Origin: Mycobacterium sp. SMC-8
GTDB lineage: Bacteria > Actinomycetota > Actinomycetes > Mycobacteriales > Mycobacteriaceae
Assembly: GCF_025263565.1 (NCBI RefSeq)
Contig: NZ_CP079865.1
Coordinates: 5,704,001 to 5,768,000, forward strand
DNA: 64,000 bases
Reading direction: 5' to 3'
Below are positions 7,793 through 16,977 of the stretch, one piece after another. The translations under genes were made by a program, and so were the position numbers. Below the pieces are notes generated by a model that saw nothing but the letters and a program-made list of their open reading frames with translations, searched no databases and was not told where the DNA came from. The stretch's first letter is position 1, and every line of letters starts with the position of its first letter.

Positions 7793-9705
7793 GCGGATGC
7801 CGCTGCGGTGATGAGCGCGTCGAGTCGGGAGACGAGCTTGCGGTGGCGGTCGGCTTCGTTGATCCATCCCCGTTTTTCTGCGTCTACGGCCAGATCGTGG
7901 GCGTCGATGCGTTGGGCGGCAAGGACAGCGAGGTGGGTGGCGTCGGTGTGGAAGCTGGGACAGTGTTCGCAGATGTTGGCATACGGGCAGGACCCTTGCG
8001 CGGGTGCGCGTAGGCAGTATCCGCCGGCCAGGCGGGATTTGATGGCCGGGGTGTCTTTCCAGCCGGTGCCGGTGATATCGGTCAGCGGCAACCCGACTGC
8101 GGTGGTGGTGGGCAGCGCTCCGATATGACTTTTGGCCAGGTCCAAGGCGCGTTCGTATTCGGTGCGTACGGTGTGGTCGAAGAGGTGGGCATATCGCAGA
8201 CTCATCTGGGAGGAGACGTGGCCCAGCAGTGCCATGAGGGCCTGCAGCGATACTCCAGCGTTGATCAGTGCAGTGGCATAGGTGTGTCGCAGTTGATGCG
8301 GTGTGATGTGTCCTAGGCCAGCAGCTTGGGCTGCCCGGTTCAGTTCTTCGCGTATTGCGTTCTGGGACAGTCTTTTCCCGTGGTGAGTGAACAGGAAGTC
8401 GGCGGGGGCGCCGGTGCGGGGATGGATCATCGGTCGCCCGCAGGAGCGGGTTGTGGTGATGCGGTCCACGAGGGTGAGGACCTCGTCGTCGACGGGGATC
8501 ATGCGTTCGGAGTTGAGCTTGCCGAGGGGAACTTTGAGCCACGATCCCTGGCCCGGGATCTCGTGGATGCAGTCGAGTTCGAGGTCGAGCAGTTCACCGA
8601 TGCGCAGTCCGCAGGCCCGCTGCACCAGCAGGGCGTCAGCGGCGAGTCGGTAAGGTGATTTCGCCAGGGCGGCAGTGAGTGTGCGGTCTGCATCGACCGG
8701 TAGATATCGGGGCAGACAGCGGGGTGGCCGCGGCATGTCGGTGCGGAAGATCAGGCGCCGCGGTGGGGCGTCGTCCCATCCCCATTCGGTGATTTCGGCC
8801 AGGAAGTTGCCCACCGCGTGGATGCGTCGGATCCGGTCGGCGATGGTGATCGGCTCACCGGTGACGCTGTTGGTGGCGGTGGTCAGCGAGGTGATGAACG
8901 GCTCGATGTGCCGGCGGCGGTCCAGTTGGTTCAGCGAGGTCAGGCTGGGGTCGGTGGCGGCGAGGTAGCGGCCGAAATGTGCCAATCGGGTGGCCAGGGA
9001 GCTGACCGTTTTGGGCACGCAGGTGGCGTATTTGCGGTTCAGATAGGCCACGAACTCCGGCCGCAGCGCCGCCGGGACGTCGGCCATGCGCTCCTCGAGG
9101 GTCAACGGGGCGACCGCCGGAGGTGCTTGGTCGTCGAGGATGCCGAGGTGGAACAGGATCTGGCGGGCACTGTGGGTGGTGCTGCGATAGTGCCTGGCAC
9201 CGCGGCCGGTGCGTTCCTGTCGGCTATCGCAAGCGTGCAGCAACTCTTGCAGATCATGTTCCCGCAGATCGGCCAGGGGGCGGGCGGTCTGGATCAGCAG
9301 GCGGGCGATGATCTGCGAGCCGATCGCCGAAGCGACCCGCTGACTGAAACCCAATTCGGCTGCTGCGCGCAGGAACTGATCGAGGTCGGGTTGCAGGCAG
9401 CTGTCGGTCAGCTCGTGCCAGAGGCTGCAGAGTTTGCGGTGCACGAGGTAGTCGTAACCCGGTTGCAGCCGTCGGCTGACCATCAGGAACGTGATAAACG
9501 GCCGCGTCGAACAGTTCGCCGCCAACTGCTGCTGCAGTGGGATGTCGGCCCAGGTCTGGACTCGGGGCCAGCGCCGTAGAAACGATCGGGCGGCTTGGGC
9601 ATAAGCGGTGTTGCCGCGGTCCCGGCGTTGTAGGTGAACCAGGTAGGCAGCGTAGATCTGCGCCGGTGTTTCAGGGGCGGGAACGTAATCGTGTTCGGGC
9701 AGCAT
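7789..9705 (-). CDS. tnpB: TnpB-like tyrosine recombinase, copy 1
   Basis: 638 aa. The N-terminal half is a helical core-binding region; the C-terminal half is a tyrosine-recombinase domain with the Arg box RACGLRIGELLDLELD, then HQLRHTYATALINAGVSLQALMALLGH and the catalytic Tyr in MSLRYAHL. After the catalytic domain comes a cysteine cluster (YCLRAPAQGSCPYANICEHC) that may bind zinc and is seen in TnpB of the Tn554 group. Length is close to Tn554 TnpB (630 aa). It overlaps tnpA by 35 bp and tnpC by 4 bp. Confidence 0.9.
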   Translation of the reverse strand: MLPEHDYVPAPETPAQIYAAYLVHLQRRDRGNTAYAQAARSFLRRWPRVQTWADIPLQQQLAANCSTRPFITFLMVSRRLQPGYDYLVHRKLCSLWHELTDSCLQPDLDQFLRAAAELGFSQRVASAIGSQIIARLLIQTARPLADLREHDLQELLHACDSRQERTGRGARHYRSTTHSARQILFHLGILDDQAPPAVAPLTLEERMADVPAALRPEFVAYLNRKYATCVPKTVSSLATRLAHFGRYLAATDPSLTSLNQLDRRRHIEPFITSLTTATNSVTGEPITIADRIRRIHAVGNFLAEITEWGWDDAPPRRLIFRTDMPRPPRCLPRYLPVDADRTLTAALAKSPYRLAADALLVQRACGLRIGELLDLELDCIHEIPGQGSWLKVPLGKLNSERMIPVDDEVLTLVDRITTTRSCGRPMIHPRTGAPADFLFTHHGKRLSQNAIREELNRAAQAAGLGHITPHQLRHTYATALINAGVSLQALMALLGHVSSQMSLRYAHLFDHTVRTEYERALDLAKSHIGALPTTTAVGLPLTDITGTGWKDTPAIKSRLAGGYCLRAPAQGSCPYANICEHCPSFHTDATHLAVLAAQRIDAHDLAVDAEKRGWINEADRHRKLVSRLDALITAAASA

Positions 9706-10753
9706 CGTATTCCGCCTTGACGTGGATGGGTGCCAGATGGATGTAGCGGGCTGTGGTGTCGATGTGGGAGTGCCCGAGCAGAGCTTGCATCACCGCCAGA
9801 TCCACCCCGGCCTCGGCCATCGCGGTGCCGAAGGTATGTCGTAACGCATGCGGGTGACCCGCGAGCACCCCGGTCTTGGCTCGGTGATACCGGAAGATTG
9901 TGCGTAAACCGGCCGCGGTCAAGGGTTGGCCCCGATGCGGGCCTTTCGCGACCAGGAATAGGAGGTTGCTGTCCGATTCGGGTCTTTCAACGAGCAGATA
10001 GGTTTGGATCAGCCCGGCGACCTCCACATCGAGAGGCACGCGGCGCTCCTTGGCGCCTTTGCCCATCACCTTCACCCAGCGGGCACCGATATCGACATCG
10101 GTCACGTTGAGGGTCAGCAGTTCTCCAGATCGAAGCCCGGACAACAACATCAGCCCAGCCAGTGCCCGGTCACGCCACGTCCGCAGGCTCGATAACAGCT
10201 GAGCGGTCTCGTGACGATTCAAGGCCCGCGGCAGCCGACGCGGTTCGCGCAGCCGCAGCGCCGATCGGCGTTTGGGCCGGACCAAATGTCCAAGCAAGCC
10301 GGTGCGTTCCTCAGCGCTGACCCGACGGGCTTCGCGGCCACTAGGGATCGGGCTCCGCAGCCTGGGGTCACGCAGTTCGCGGAACTGGTACAGGCCGGTC
10401 AATGCGGCAAGGCGGTGGTTGATGGTCGTCGACGAGTAGTGGTCGTAGGCCGCGCCGGTCATCGACACCACATTGGCGGGGCGCCCCGCGATCGGAGTCT
10501 GCCGGCAGTGCCGCATGAAGTCCAGCACCGTCTCGGTGGTCACCGCACTCAATGTGACATCGACGTCGTCGAGCCAACGGCAGAATGCCAGCAGGTCATA
10601 GCCGTAGGCCCGCAGCGTGCGGGGAGAATAATTCCGGTCGGCCAAATACCCCAGGTACTCGTTGACCAACGCGTACTTCTCACAGCCCGGACCGGACAAC
10701 ACCCAGGCGACATCGGTGCCTGGGTGCAGACGCAGCTGATGCTGAATCGCCAT
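9671..10753 (-). CDS. tnpA: TnpA-like tyrosine recombinase, copy 1
   Basis: 360 aa from the ATG at 10753 (MAIQHQLRLHPG); an upstream start at 10789 would add 12 residues. It has a SAM-like N-terminal domain (YLGYLADRNYSPRTLRAYGYDLLAFCRWL), the Arg box LLSGLRSGELLTLNVTDV, HALRHTFGTAMAEAGVDLAVMQALLGHSHI and the catalytic Tyr in TTARYIHL. Length matches Tn554 TnpA (361 aa). It is expected to act with TnpB at the element ends. Confidence 0.9.
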   Translation of the reverse strand: MAIQHQLRLHPGTDVAWVLSGPGCEKYALVNEYLGYLADRNYSPRTLRAYGYDLLAFCRWLDDVDVTLSAVTTETVLDFMRHCRQTPIAGRPANVVSMTGAAYDHYSSTTINHRLAALTGLYQFRELRDPRLRSPIPSGREARRVSAEERTGLLGHLVRPKRRSALRLREPRRLPRALNRHETAQLLSSLRTWRDRALAGLMLLSGLRSGELLTLNVTDVDIGARWVKVMGKGAKERRVPLDVEVAGLIQTYLLVERPESDSNLLFLVAKGPHRGQPLTAAGLRTIFRYHRAKTGVLAGHPHALRHTFGTAMAEAGVDLAVMQALLGHSHIDTTARYIHLAPIHVKAEYDAARTRLRSRP

Positions 10754-10854
10754 AAGACAAGTGCAACCCCGCCGCCTACCGCCAGTCAAGCATTTTCCTT
10801 GCTGGCGTGTCGTTTACGTGCCTGCATTCTCCCGGATTAGCCGGTCAACAGGCA

Positions 10855-11577
10855 ATCCCCAACACTGCCCACGGACGGGCGAATTCCCGAAAGGCTCAGT
10901 GTCTCACCGAATCTCACACTCGTGTACTGCGAGCCGGCGTCGCTGTGATGGATTGCGCCGTCGACGGGATGGCCTTGGCGGGCACGCAGTGCAGCGGCCT
11001 GACGCAGCGCGGATTCGACGAAGCGGGTGTGCTTGGACGCCGAGGCTTCCCAGCCCACGATCGACCCGGCGTAGGCGTCGATGACGAACGCGACGTAGAC
11101 GAACACGCCGGTGACGAGCTTGACGTAGGTGAAGTCGGCCACGAGCAGCACGTTGGGTGCGGCCACCCCGAACTGGCGGTCCACCAGGTCCGGCGGTCGC
11201 ACCGCCTCCGGGTCGGGGATCGTGGTGCGGACCCTCTTCTGGCGGCGCACGCCTTGCCAGCCGTTCTTGCGCATCAGGCGTTCCACGGTGGACTTGGCCA
11301 CCGGGATGCCCTGACGCTGCAGATGGGCCCACATCTTCAGCGACCCGTACAGCGACTCGGGCCTGCGGCGTCCGTGCTCATCAGGCTCGTAGTAGCCGGC
11401 TAGGATCTCGGTGATCGTGGCGTCCCACAGGGCCCGTTTCGAGGGCGCCCGCACCGCCCAGGCATGAAATGTCCGCGGGGCGATCGGCACGGCGTGCTCG
11501 GTGAGCACGCGGCAGATCGGAGCGACCCCGAAACGGTCCCGGTGGGCGGCGATGAACTCGCAGACCGTAGCGGTCAG
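10855..11577 (-). pseudogene. N-terminal piece of IS3 transposase OrfB (element Y)
   Basis: Reads TATVCEFIAAHRDRFGVAPICRVL... through the first two DDE aspartates (VADFTYVKL; HHSDAGSQYTS) to ...SVGD, then runs into the Tn554-like core and stops (CLLTG stop). In IS3 elements this frame is normally reached from orfA by a -1 frameshift; the overlap with the orfA stop at 11574 agrees with that. The piece that should follow is not the one on the far side of copy 1 but probably the one at 11915-12151. Confidence 0.75.
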
Positions 11578-11888
11578 CGGCGGCTGCGCGGGTCGCTCTC
11601 CCGCACGAAGAAAGACGTTGCCGCCTTGAGGATTTCGATAGTCTGCTCCAGCTCGGCGTTACGCCGTTTCAACGCCCGGATCTCCGCAGCCGCCTCCGAA
11701 GAGACCCCGTCTCGATCACCGTCATCGACCTGTTGCTGGCGAATCCAATTACGCAGCGTCTCGGCGTTCATCCCCAACCGTTTGGACACCGCGGTAATCG
11801 CCGCCCACTCGCTCGGATAGTCCTCCCGGTGCTCGCGCACCAGACGGACCGCCTTCGCTCGGGTCTCCGGGTCGTACTTGCTCGGCAT
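11574..11888 (-). CDS. IS3-family OrfA (element Y)
   Basis: 104 aa with an N-terminal helix-turn-helix (KYDPETRAKAVRLVREH, LGMNAETLRNWIRQ) and a C-terminal zipper (IRALKRRNAELEQTIEILKAATSFF). The region upstream of its ATG is unusual: the terminus of another IS3 piece ends in GGGGCGGTTCA, and its final A is the first base of the start codon, so the expected inverted repeat and leader are absent. Confidence 0.75.
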   Translation of the reverse strand: MPSKYDPETRAKAVRLVREHREDYPSEWAAITAVSKRLGMNAETLRNWIRQQQVDDGDRDGVSSEAAAEIRALKRRNAELEQTIEILKAATSFFVRESDPRSRR

Positions 11889-11914
11889 GAACCGCCCCAG
11901 GTTCTCCGCCGCTT

Positions 11915-12151
11915 CTATACGGGTTGCGGCTCTCGGTTGAGGGTCGCGTAATGGGCTTGCTCGAACTCCACGGGGGTCATCATCTCAAGGCTGCTGTGCA
12001 GGCGCCTGGTGTTGTACCAGTCGACCCAGCCGGCGGTGGCGTACTCGACGTCTCCGATGTTGCGGTAGGGGCCGGCGTGGAAGATCGTGGTGCGGATGCA
12101 CTCGGTCTTGTACAGCCCGATTACGCACTCCATCAACGCGTTGTCGTAGGC
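11915..12151 (-). pseudogene. C-terminal piece of an IS3 OrfB (probably element Y)
   Basis: Starts AYDNALMECVIGLYKTECIRTTIF with the catalytic Glu and stops with TAG at 11915-11917 after REPQPV. Its IS terminus, TGAACCGCCCCAGGTTCTCC, begins at 11888 and abuts the orfA start of element Y. The residue pattern fits the N-terminal piece at 10855-11577, but I cannot prove it comes from the same IS. Confidence 0.65.
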
Positions 12152-12200
12152 TTGACCGGCTAATGCGGGCTCAGGGAGCTGTGTTGGCGTGCGGAGTGGT

Positions 12201-12500
12201 TCATTGTCGGGGTGGTGTGGTGAGTTTGCGGAGTTGTTCGTCGTGGCGTTTGACGCGTGCGGCGAGTGCTTCGACGGCGGTGCGTAGGTGGGCGACGTCG
12301 GTGGCCAGGCCGGTGAGGGTGCGGGCGTCGGTTTGTCGGGTGCGGTGTTCGTCGACGATGGCGCGGAGCTGGCGGTCGCGGTAGAGGGTGGCGCGGCTGA
12401 TCTGGGCGTGCTCGGCGACGGCGGTGAAGGTGATGGGCTGGCCGGCGGTGGCGAGGTTGGCGCAGACCCGTTCGACGCGCAGCAGGGCGGGTTCGTTCAT
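12201..12500 (-). CDS. tnpC: TnpC-like protein, copy 2
   Basis: 99 aa, identical to the copy 1 protein as far as I can see: helix-turn-helix followed by a helical tail. Its ATG overlaps the tnpB stop, so the three genes form one translationally coupled unit here as well. Confidence 0.75.
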   Translation of the reverse strand: MNEPALLRVERVCANLATAGQPITFTAVAEHAQISRATLYRDRQLRAIVDEHRTRQTDARTLTGLATDVAHLRTAVEALAARVKRHDEQLRKLTTPPRQ

Positions 12501-14413
12501 GCGGATGCCGCTGCGGTGATGAGCGCGTCGAGTCGGGAGACGAGCTTGCGGTGGCGGTCGGCTTCGTTGATCCATCCCCGTTTTTCTGCGTCTACGGCCA
12601 GATCGTGGGCGTCGATGCGTTGGGCGGCAAGGACAGCGAGGTGGGTGGCGTCGGTGTGGAAGCTGGGACAGTGTTCGCAGATGTTGGCATACGGGCAGGA
12701 CCCTTGCGCGGGTGCGCGTAGGCAGTATCCGCCGGCCAGGCGGGATTTGATGGCCGGGGTGTCTTTCCAGCCGGTGCCGGTGATATCGGTCAGCGGCAAC
12801 CCGACTGCGGTGGTGGTGGGCAGCGCTCCGATATGACTTTTGGCCAGGTCCAAGGCGCGTTCGTATTCGGTGCGTACGGTGTGGTCGAAGAGGTGGGCAT
12901 ATCGCAGACTCATCTGGGAGGAGACGTGGCCCAGCAGTGCCATGAGGGCCTGCAGCGATACTCCAGCGTTGATCAGTGCAGTGGCATAGGTGTGTCGCAG
13001 TTGATGCGGTGTGATGTGTCCTAGGCCAGCAGCTTGGGCTGCCCGGTTCAGTTCTTCGCGTATTGCGTTCTGGGACAGTCTTTTCCCGTGGTGAGTGAAC
13101 AGGAAGTCGGCGGGGGCGCCGGTGCGGGGATGGATCATCGGTCGCCCGCAGGAGCGGGTTGTGGTGATGCGGTCCACGAGGGTGAGGACCTCGTCGTCGA
13201 CGGGGATCATGCGTTCGGAGTTGAGCTTGCCGAGGGGAACTTTGAGCCACGATCCCTGGCCCGGGATCTCGTGGATGCAGTCGAGTTCGAGGTCGAGCAG
13301 TTCACCGATGCGCAGTCCGCAGGCCCGCTGCACCAGCAGGGCGTCAGCGGCGAGTCGGTAAGGTGATTTCGCCAGGGCGGCAGTGAGTGTGCGGTCTGCA
13401 TCGACCGGTAGATATCGGGGCAGACAGCGGGGTGGGCGCGGCATGTCGGTGCGGAAGATCAGGCGCCGCGGTGGGGCGTCGTCCCATCCCCATTCGGTGA
13501 TTTCGGCCAGGAAGTTGCCCACCGCGTGGATGCGTCGGATCCGGTCGGCGATGGTGATCGGCTCACCGGTGACGCTGTTGGTGGCGGTGGTCAGCGAGGT
13601 GATGAACGGCTCGATGTGCCGGCGGCGGTCCAGTTGGTTCAGCGAGGTCAGGCTGGGGTCGGTGGCGGCGAGGTAGCGGCCGAAATGTGCCAATCGGGTG
13701 GCCAGGGAGCTGACCGTTTTGGGCACGCAGGTGGCGTATTTGCGGTTCAGATAGGCCACGAACTCCGGCCGCAGCGCCGCCGGGACGTCGGCCATGCGCT
13801 CCTCGAGGGTCAACGGGGCGACCGCCGGAGGTGCTTGGTCGTCGAGGATGCCGAGGTGGAACAGGATCTGGCGGGCACTGTGGGTGGTGCTGCGATAGTG
13901 CCTGGCACCGCGGCCGGTGCGTTCCTGTCGGCTATCGCAAGCGTGCAGCAACTCTTGCAGATCATGTTCCCGCAGATCGGCCAGGGGGCGGGCGGTCTGG
14001 ATCAGCAGGCGGGCGATGATCTGCGAGCCGATCGCCGAAGCGACCCGCTGACTGAAACCCAATTCGGCTGCTGCGCGCAGGAACTGATCGAGGTCGGGTT
14101 GCAGGCAGCTGTCGGTCAGCTCGTGCCAGAGGCTGCAGAGTTTGCGGTGCACGAGGTAGTCGTAACCCGGTTGCAGCCGTCGGCTGACCATCAGGAACGT
14201 GATAAACGGCCGCGTCGAACAGTTCGCCGCCAACTGCTGCTGCAGTGGGATGTCGGCCCAGGTCTGGACTCGGGGCCAGCGCCGTAGAAACGATCGGGCG
14301 GCTTGGGCATAAGCGGTGTTGCCGCGGTCCCGGCGTTGTAGGTGAACCAGGTAGGCAGCGTAGATCTGCGCCGGTGTTTCAGGGGCGGGAACGTAATCGT
14401 GTTCGGGCAGCAT
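12497..14413 (-). CDS. tnpB: TnpB-like tyrosine recombinase, copy 2
   Basis: 638 aa, full length, same motifs as copy 1 (RACGLRIGELL, HQLRHTYATAL, LLGH, catalytic Tyr in RYAHL, C-terminal cysteine cluster). The DNA differs from copy 1 by at least one base near 13436 without changing the reading frame. The run of four C that is shortened in copy 3 is intact here. Confidence 0.9.
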   Translation of the reverse strand: MLPEHDYVPAPETPAQIYAAYLVHLQRRDRGNTAYAQAARSFLRRWPRVQTWADIPLQQQLAANCSTRPFITFLMVSRRLQPGYDYLVHRKLCSLWHELTDSCLQPDLDQFLRAAAELGFSQRVASAIGSQIIARLLIQTARPLADLREHDLQELLHACDSRQERTGRGARHYRSTTHSARQILFHLGILDDQAPPAVAPLTLEERMADVPAALRPEFVAYLNRKYATCVPKTVSSLATRLAHFGRYLAATDPSLTSLNQLDRRRHIEPFITSLTTATNSVTGEPITIADRIRRIHAVGNFLAEITEWGWDDAPPRRLIFRTDMPRPPRCLPRYLPVDADRTLTAALAKSPYRLAADALLVQRACGLRIGELLDLELDCIHEIPGQGSWLKVPLGKLNSERMIPVDDEVLTLVDRITTTRSCGRPMIHPRTGAPADFLFTHHGKRLSQNAIREELNRAAQAAGLGHITPHQLRHTYATALINAGVSLQALMALLGHVSSQMSLRYAHLFDHTVRTEYERALDLAKSHIGALPTTTAVGLPLTDITGTGWKDTPAIKSRLAGGYCLRAPAQGSCPYANICEHCPSFHTDATHLAVLAAQRIDAHDLAVDAEKRGWINEADRHRKLVSRLDALITAAASA

Positions 14414-15461
14414 CGTATTCCGCCTTGACGTGGATGGGTGCCAGATGGATGTAGCGGGCTGTGGTGTCGATGTGGGAGTGCCCGAGCAGAGCTTGCATCA
14501 CCGCCAGATCCACCCCGGCCTCGGCCATCGCGGTGCCGAAGGTATGTCGTAACGCATGCGGGTGACCCGCGAGCACCCCGGTCTTGGCTCGGTGATACCG
14601 GAAGATTGTGCGTAAACCGGCCGCGGTCAAGGGTTGGCCCCGATGCGGGCCTTTCGCGACCAGGAATAGGAGGTTGCTGTCCGATTCGGGTCTTTCAACG
14701 AGCAGATAGGTTTGGATCAGCCCGGCGACCTCCACATCGAGAGGCACGCGGCGCTCCTTGGCGCCTTTGCCCATCACCTTCACCCAGCGGGCACCGATAT
14801 CGACATCGGTCACGTTGAGGGTCAGCAGTTCTCCAGATCGAAGCCCGGACAACAACATCAGCCCAGCCAGTGCCCGGTCACGCCACGTCCGCAGGCTCGA
14901 TAACAGCTGAGCGGTCTCGTGACGATTCAAGGCCCGCGGCAGCCGACGCGGTTCGCGCAGCCGCAGCGCCGATCGGCGTTTGGGCCGGACCAAATGTCCA
15001 AGCAAGCCGGTGCGTTCCTCAGCGCTGACCCGACGGGCTTCGCGGCCACTAGGGATCGGGCTCCGCAGCCTGGGGTCACGCAGTTCGCGGAACTGGTACA
15101 GGCCGGTCAATGCGGCAAGGCGGTGGTTGATGGTCATCGACGAGTAGTGGTCGTAGGCCGCGCCGGTCATCGACACCACATTGGCGGGGCGCCCCGCGAT
15201 CGGAGTCTGCCGGCAGTGCCGCATGAAGTCCAGCACCGTCTCGGTGGTCACCGCACTCAATGTGACATCGACGTCGTCGAGCCAACGGCAGAATGCCAGC
15301 AGGTCATAGCCGTAGGCCCGCAGCGTGCGGGGAGAATAATTCCGGTCGGCCAAATACCCCAGGTACTCGTTGACCAACGCGTACTTCTCACAGCCCGGAC
15401 CGGACAACACCCAGGCGACATCGGTGCCTGGTTGCAGACGCAGCTGATGCTGAATCGCCAT
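14379..15461 (-). CDS. tnpA: TnpA-like tyrosine recombinase, copy 2
   Basis: 360 aa from the ATG at 15461. Same Arg, HxxR and Tyr motifs as copy 1. It differs from copy 1 at two visible residues (LQPGTDV; SMTINH), and the first is shared with copy 3, so copies 2 and 3 may be the closer pair in this part. Confidence 0.9.
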   Translation of the reverse strand: MAIQHQLRLQPGTDVAWVLSGPGCEKYALVNEYLGYLADRNYSPRTLRAYGYDLLAFCRWLDDVDVTLSAVTTETVLDFMRHCRQTPIAGRPANVVSMTGAAYDHYSSMTINHRLAALTGLYQFRELRDPRLRSPIPSGREARRVSAEERTGLLGHLVRPKRRSALRLREPRRLPRALNRHETAQLLSSLRTWRDRALAGLMLLSGLRSGELLTLNVTDVDIGARWVKVMGKGAKERRVPLDVEVAGLIQTYLLVERPESDSNLLFLVAKGPHRGQPLTAAGLRTIFRYHRAKTGVLAGHPHALRHTFGTAMAEAGVDLAVMQALLGHSHIDTTARYIHLAPIHVKAEYDAARTRLRSRP

Positions 15462-15562
15462 AAGACAAGTGCAACCCCGCCGCCTACCGCCAGTCAAGCA
15501 TTTTCCTTGCTGGCGTGTCGTTTACGTGCCTGCATTCTCCCGGATTAGCCGGTCAACAGGCA

Positions 15563-16297
15563 GTCGGCTACCGACCCGATCGAGGGCAAGATGCCCTCCT
15601 CGGCAAGGTGGTCGGTGAAAGTGATCGAGGTGTATTGCGACCCGGCATCGGCGTGACCGATGAGCTCTCCGCGGACCACGGGGTGACCCTCACGGTCGCG
15701 CTGCCACAAGGCCATGCGTAGCGGCACGTCGACCAGCTCGACGGCCTTAGTGGTTGCCACGTTCCACGCGATGATCTTCTGGGCGAACACGTCGAGGATG
15801 AACGCGACGTAGACAAATCCAACCCAGGTGCGGGCGTAGGTGAAGTCCATGACCCAGGTGCGGTTGGGTGCTTGGGCCGTGAAGTCCCGATCGAGGAGAT
15901 CACCGGCGCGCTTACCGTCCTTGGCCGCGATAGTGGTCCGGATCCCCTTTGAGCGTCGGACACCCTGCAGGCCAAGCAATCTCATCGCTCGGTCCACGCT
16001 GCCCGGCGACGCGTTGGGGGTGGTGCGCTTCACGAGCGCTGTCATTTTCCGGCGGCCGTAGAGACCTTCTGGGGTCATCCGCCGCACTCCTGCGTGATCG
16101 ACCGTCCAGACCAGGTCGCGAACCTGATTGGTGACCATGGCGTCGGTGATCGTCCGGTCAGCGACAGGCCGGTTGGCCCGTGCCCAGTCACGGTAGGTCC
16201 GCGCGGCGATCTGCGCGCCCTGCTCACGCAGGACTCGACAGATCGACTCGACCGCGTGGCCCTGGGCCCGCAGCTCGTCGATGAACGCGACGATCAT
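15563..16297 (-). pseudogene. N-terminal piece of IS3 transposase OrfB (element W)
   Basis: Starts with ATG overlapping the orfA stop (ATGA), reads MIVAFIDELRAQGHAVESI..., contains the first two catalytic aspartates (WVMDFTYA; GHADAGSQYTS) and ends at ...IGSVAD before the element core, where it is terminated. Its C-terminal part is most likely the fragment at 7183-7443, judged from matching IS termini. Confidence 0.8.
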
Positions 16298-16614
16298 CGG
16301 TTGCGGGGGTCGAGTTCCCCCGCGAAGAAAATCGAGGCCCGCCGCAGAATCTCGTTATCCTCCTCAAGCCGGCGCACCTTGGCCTTGAGCTCCTTGATCT
16401 CAGCGAGCTCCTCGCTCGTAGCGCCCTGACGCTGACCCCCGTCGATCTGGGCCTGCACGACCCAGCGGCGCACCGATTCCTTCCCAACGCCCTCACGCCG
16501 CGCGACGGCCTCACACGCGGCAGTCACCGACGGGTACAGCGGCAAGGTATCCAGCACCTGCCGCACACAGCGCTCCCTGACGTTCGGGTCGATCTTCTTC
16601 GGCATGGTTTGCAT
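16294..16614 (-). CDS. IS3-family OrfA (element W)
   Basis: 106 aa. Helix-turn-helix (VRERCVRQVLDTLPLYPSV, GVGKESVRRWVVQAQ) and zipper (EIKELKAKVRRLEEDNEILRRASIFF). About 100 bp upstream lies the IS terminus at 16713 (TGAACCATCCCGCGTTTG inward), which is inserted into the orfA of IS copy A2. Confidence 0.8.
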   Translation of the reverse strand: MQTMPKKIDPNVRERCVRQVLDTLPLYPSVTAACEAVARREGVGKESVRRWVVQAQIDGGQRQGATSEELAEIKELKAKVRRLEEDNEILRRASIFFAGELDPRNR

Positions 16615-16734
16615 CCTTCCAACTCAGAAAGATGCGGCATCAAACCTGGGGCGCTTCAGCATGACATGCACCTTCCCAAGGAAGGAGGTGCGCATCAAAC
16701 GCGGGATGGTTCACTTTGCGGGCAAGCATCTAAA

Positions 16735-16947
16735 GTGAGCCGGTTCGAGCTCATGGCCGCGGAGTGCGCCTCCCACGATGTCGTCAGGATGGCCCAGCTG
16801 CTGGGTGTGTCCACCTCGGGCTACTACAAGCATCGCGACCGTCTCCGGGCCAGCGAGCCCACGCCGGCAGTCCAGCGTCGCCGGGACCTGGAAGTCAAGA
16901 TTCTGACCCATCACACGAACTCCAACGGCACCTACGGGTCGCCGCGG
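16735..16947 (+). pseudogene. OrfB of IS copy A2, N-terminal piece
   Basis: 71 codons from the GTG (MSRFELMAAECASHD...) to ...TYGSPR, identical in protein to copy A1. It ends at the CGG target duplicated by the inserted IS3 element. Confidence 0.85.
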
Positions 16948-16977
16948 TGATCCACCCCGGCATGTCGGGAGGTTCTC

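Larger units (their letters stand above)
7444..10848 (-). mobile_element. Tn554-like element, copy 1
   Basis: 3405 bp carrying tnpA, tnpB and tnpC in that order on the minus strand. The ends are inverted repeats, TTGACCGGCTAATCCGGG on the tnpA side and TTGACCGGCTAATGCGGG on the tnpC side (17 of 18 identical). TGCCTG (10849-10854) sits outside the tnpA end; GCCTTC lies outside the other. Inserted in an IS3 orfB, in the same orientation. Copy 2 is virtually identical at a constant offset of 4708 bp. Confidence 0.85.
12152..15556 (-). mobile_element. Tn554-like element, copy 2
   Basis: 3405 bp, same ends as copy 1. Sequence differences from copy 1 are very few (for example Gln for His in TnpA near codon 9 and Met for Thr in a later SxTINH segment). 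Its outer flanks are TGCCTG after GAC on the tnpA side and GCCTAC before GACAACGC on the tnpC side. Inserted in an IS3 orfB in the same orientation. Confidence 0.85.

Noticed and set aside
7493..8542. 349-codon minus-strand frame overlapping tnpB
   Set aside because: Only its last 99 codons (tnpC) are real; the rest is an out-of-frame reading of tnpB with Arg/Pro/His bias. The same holds for the other copies.
7444..10848. Tyrosine recombinases as the island's own integrase
   Set aside because: They come as TnpA/TnpB/TnpC sets in three copies inside IS genes, far from the tRNA, with their own ends; not an island integrase.
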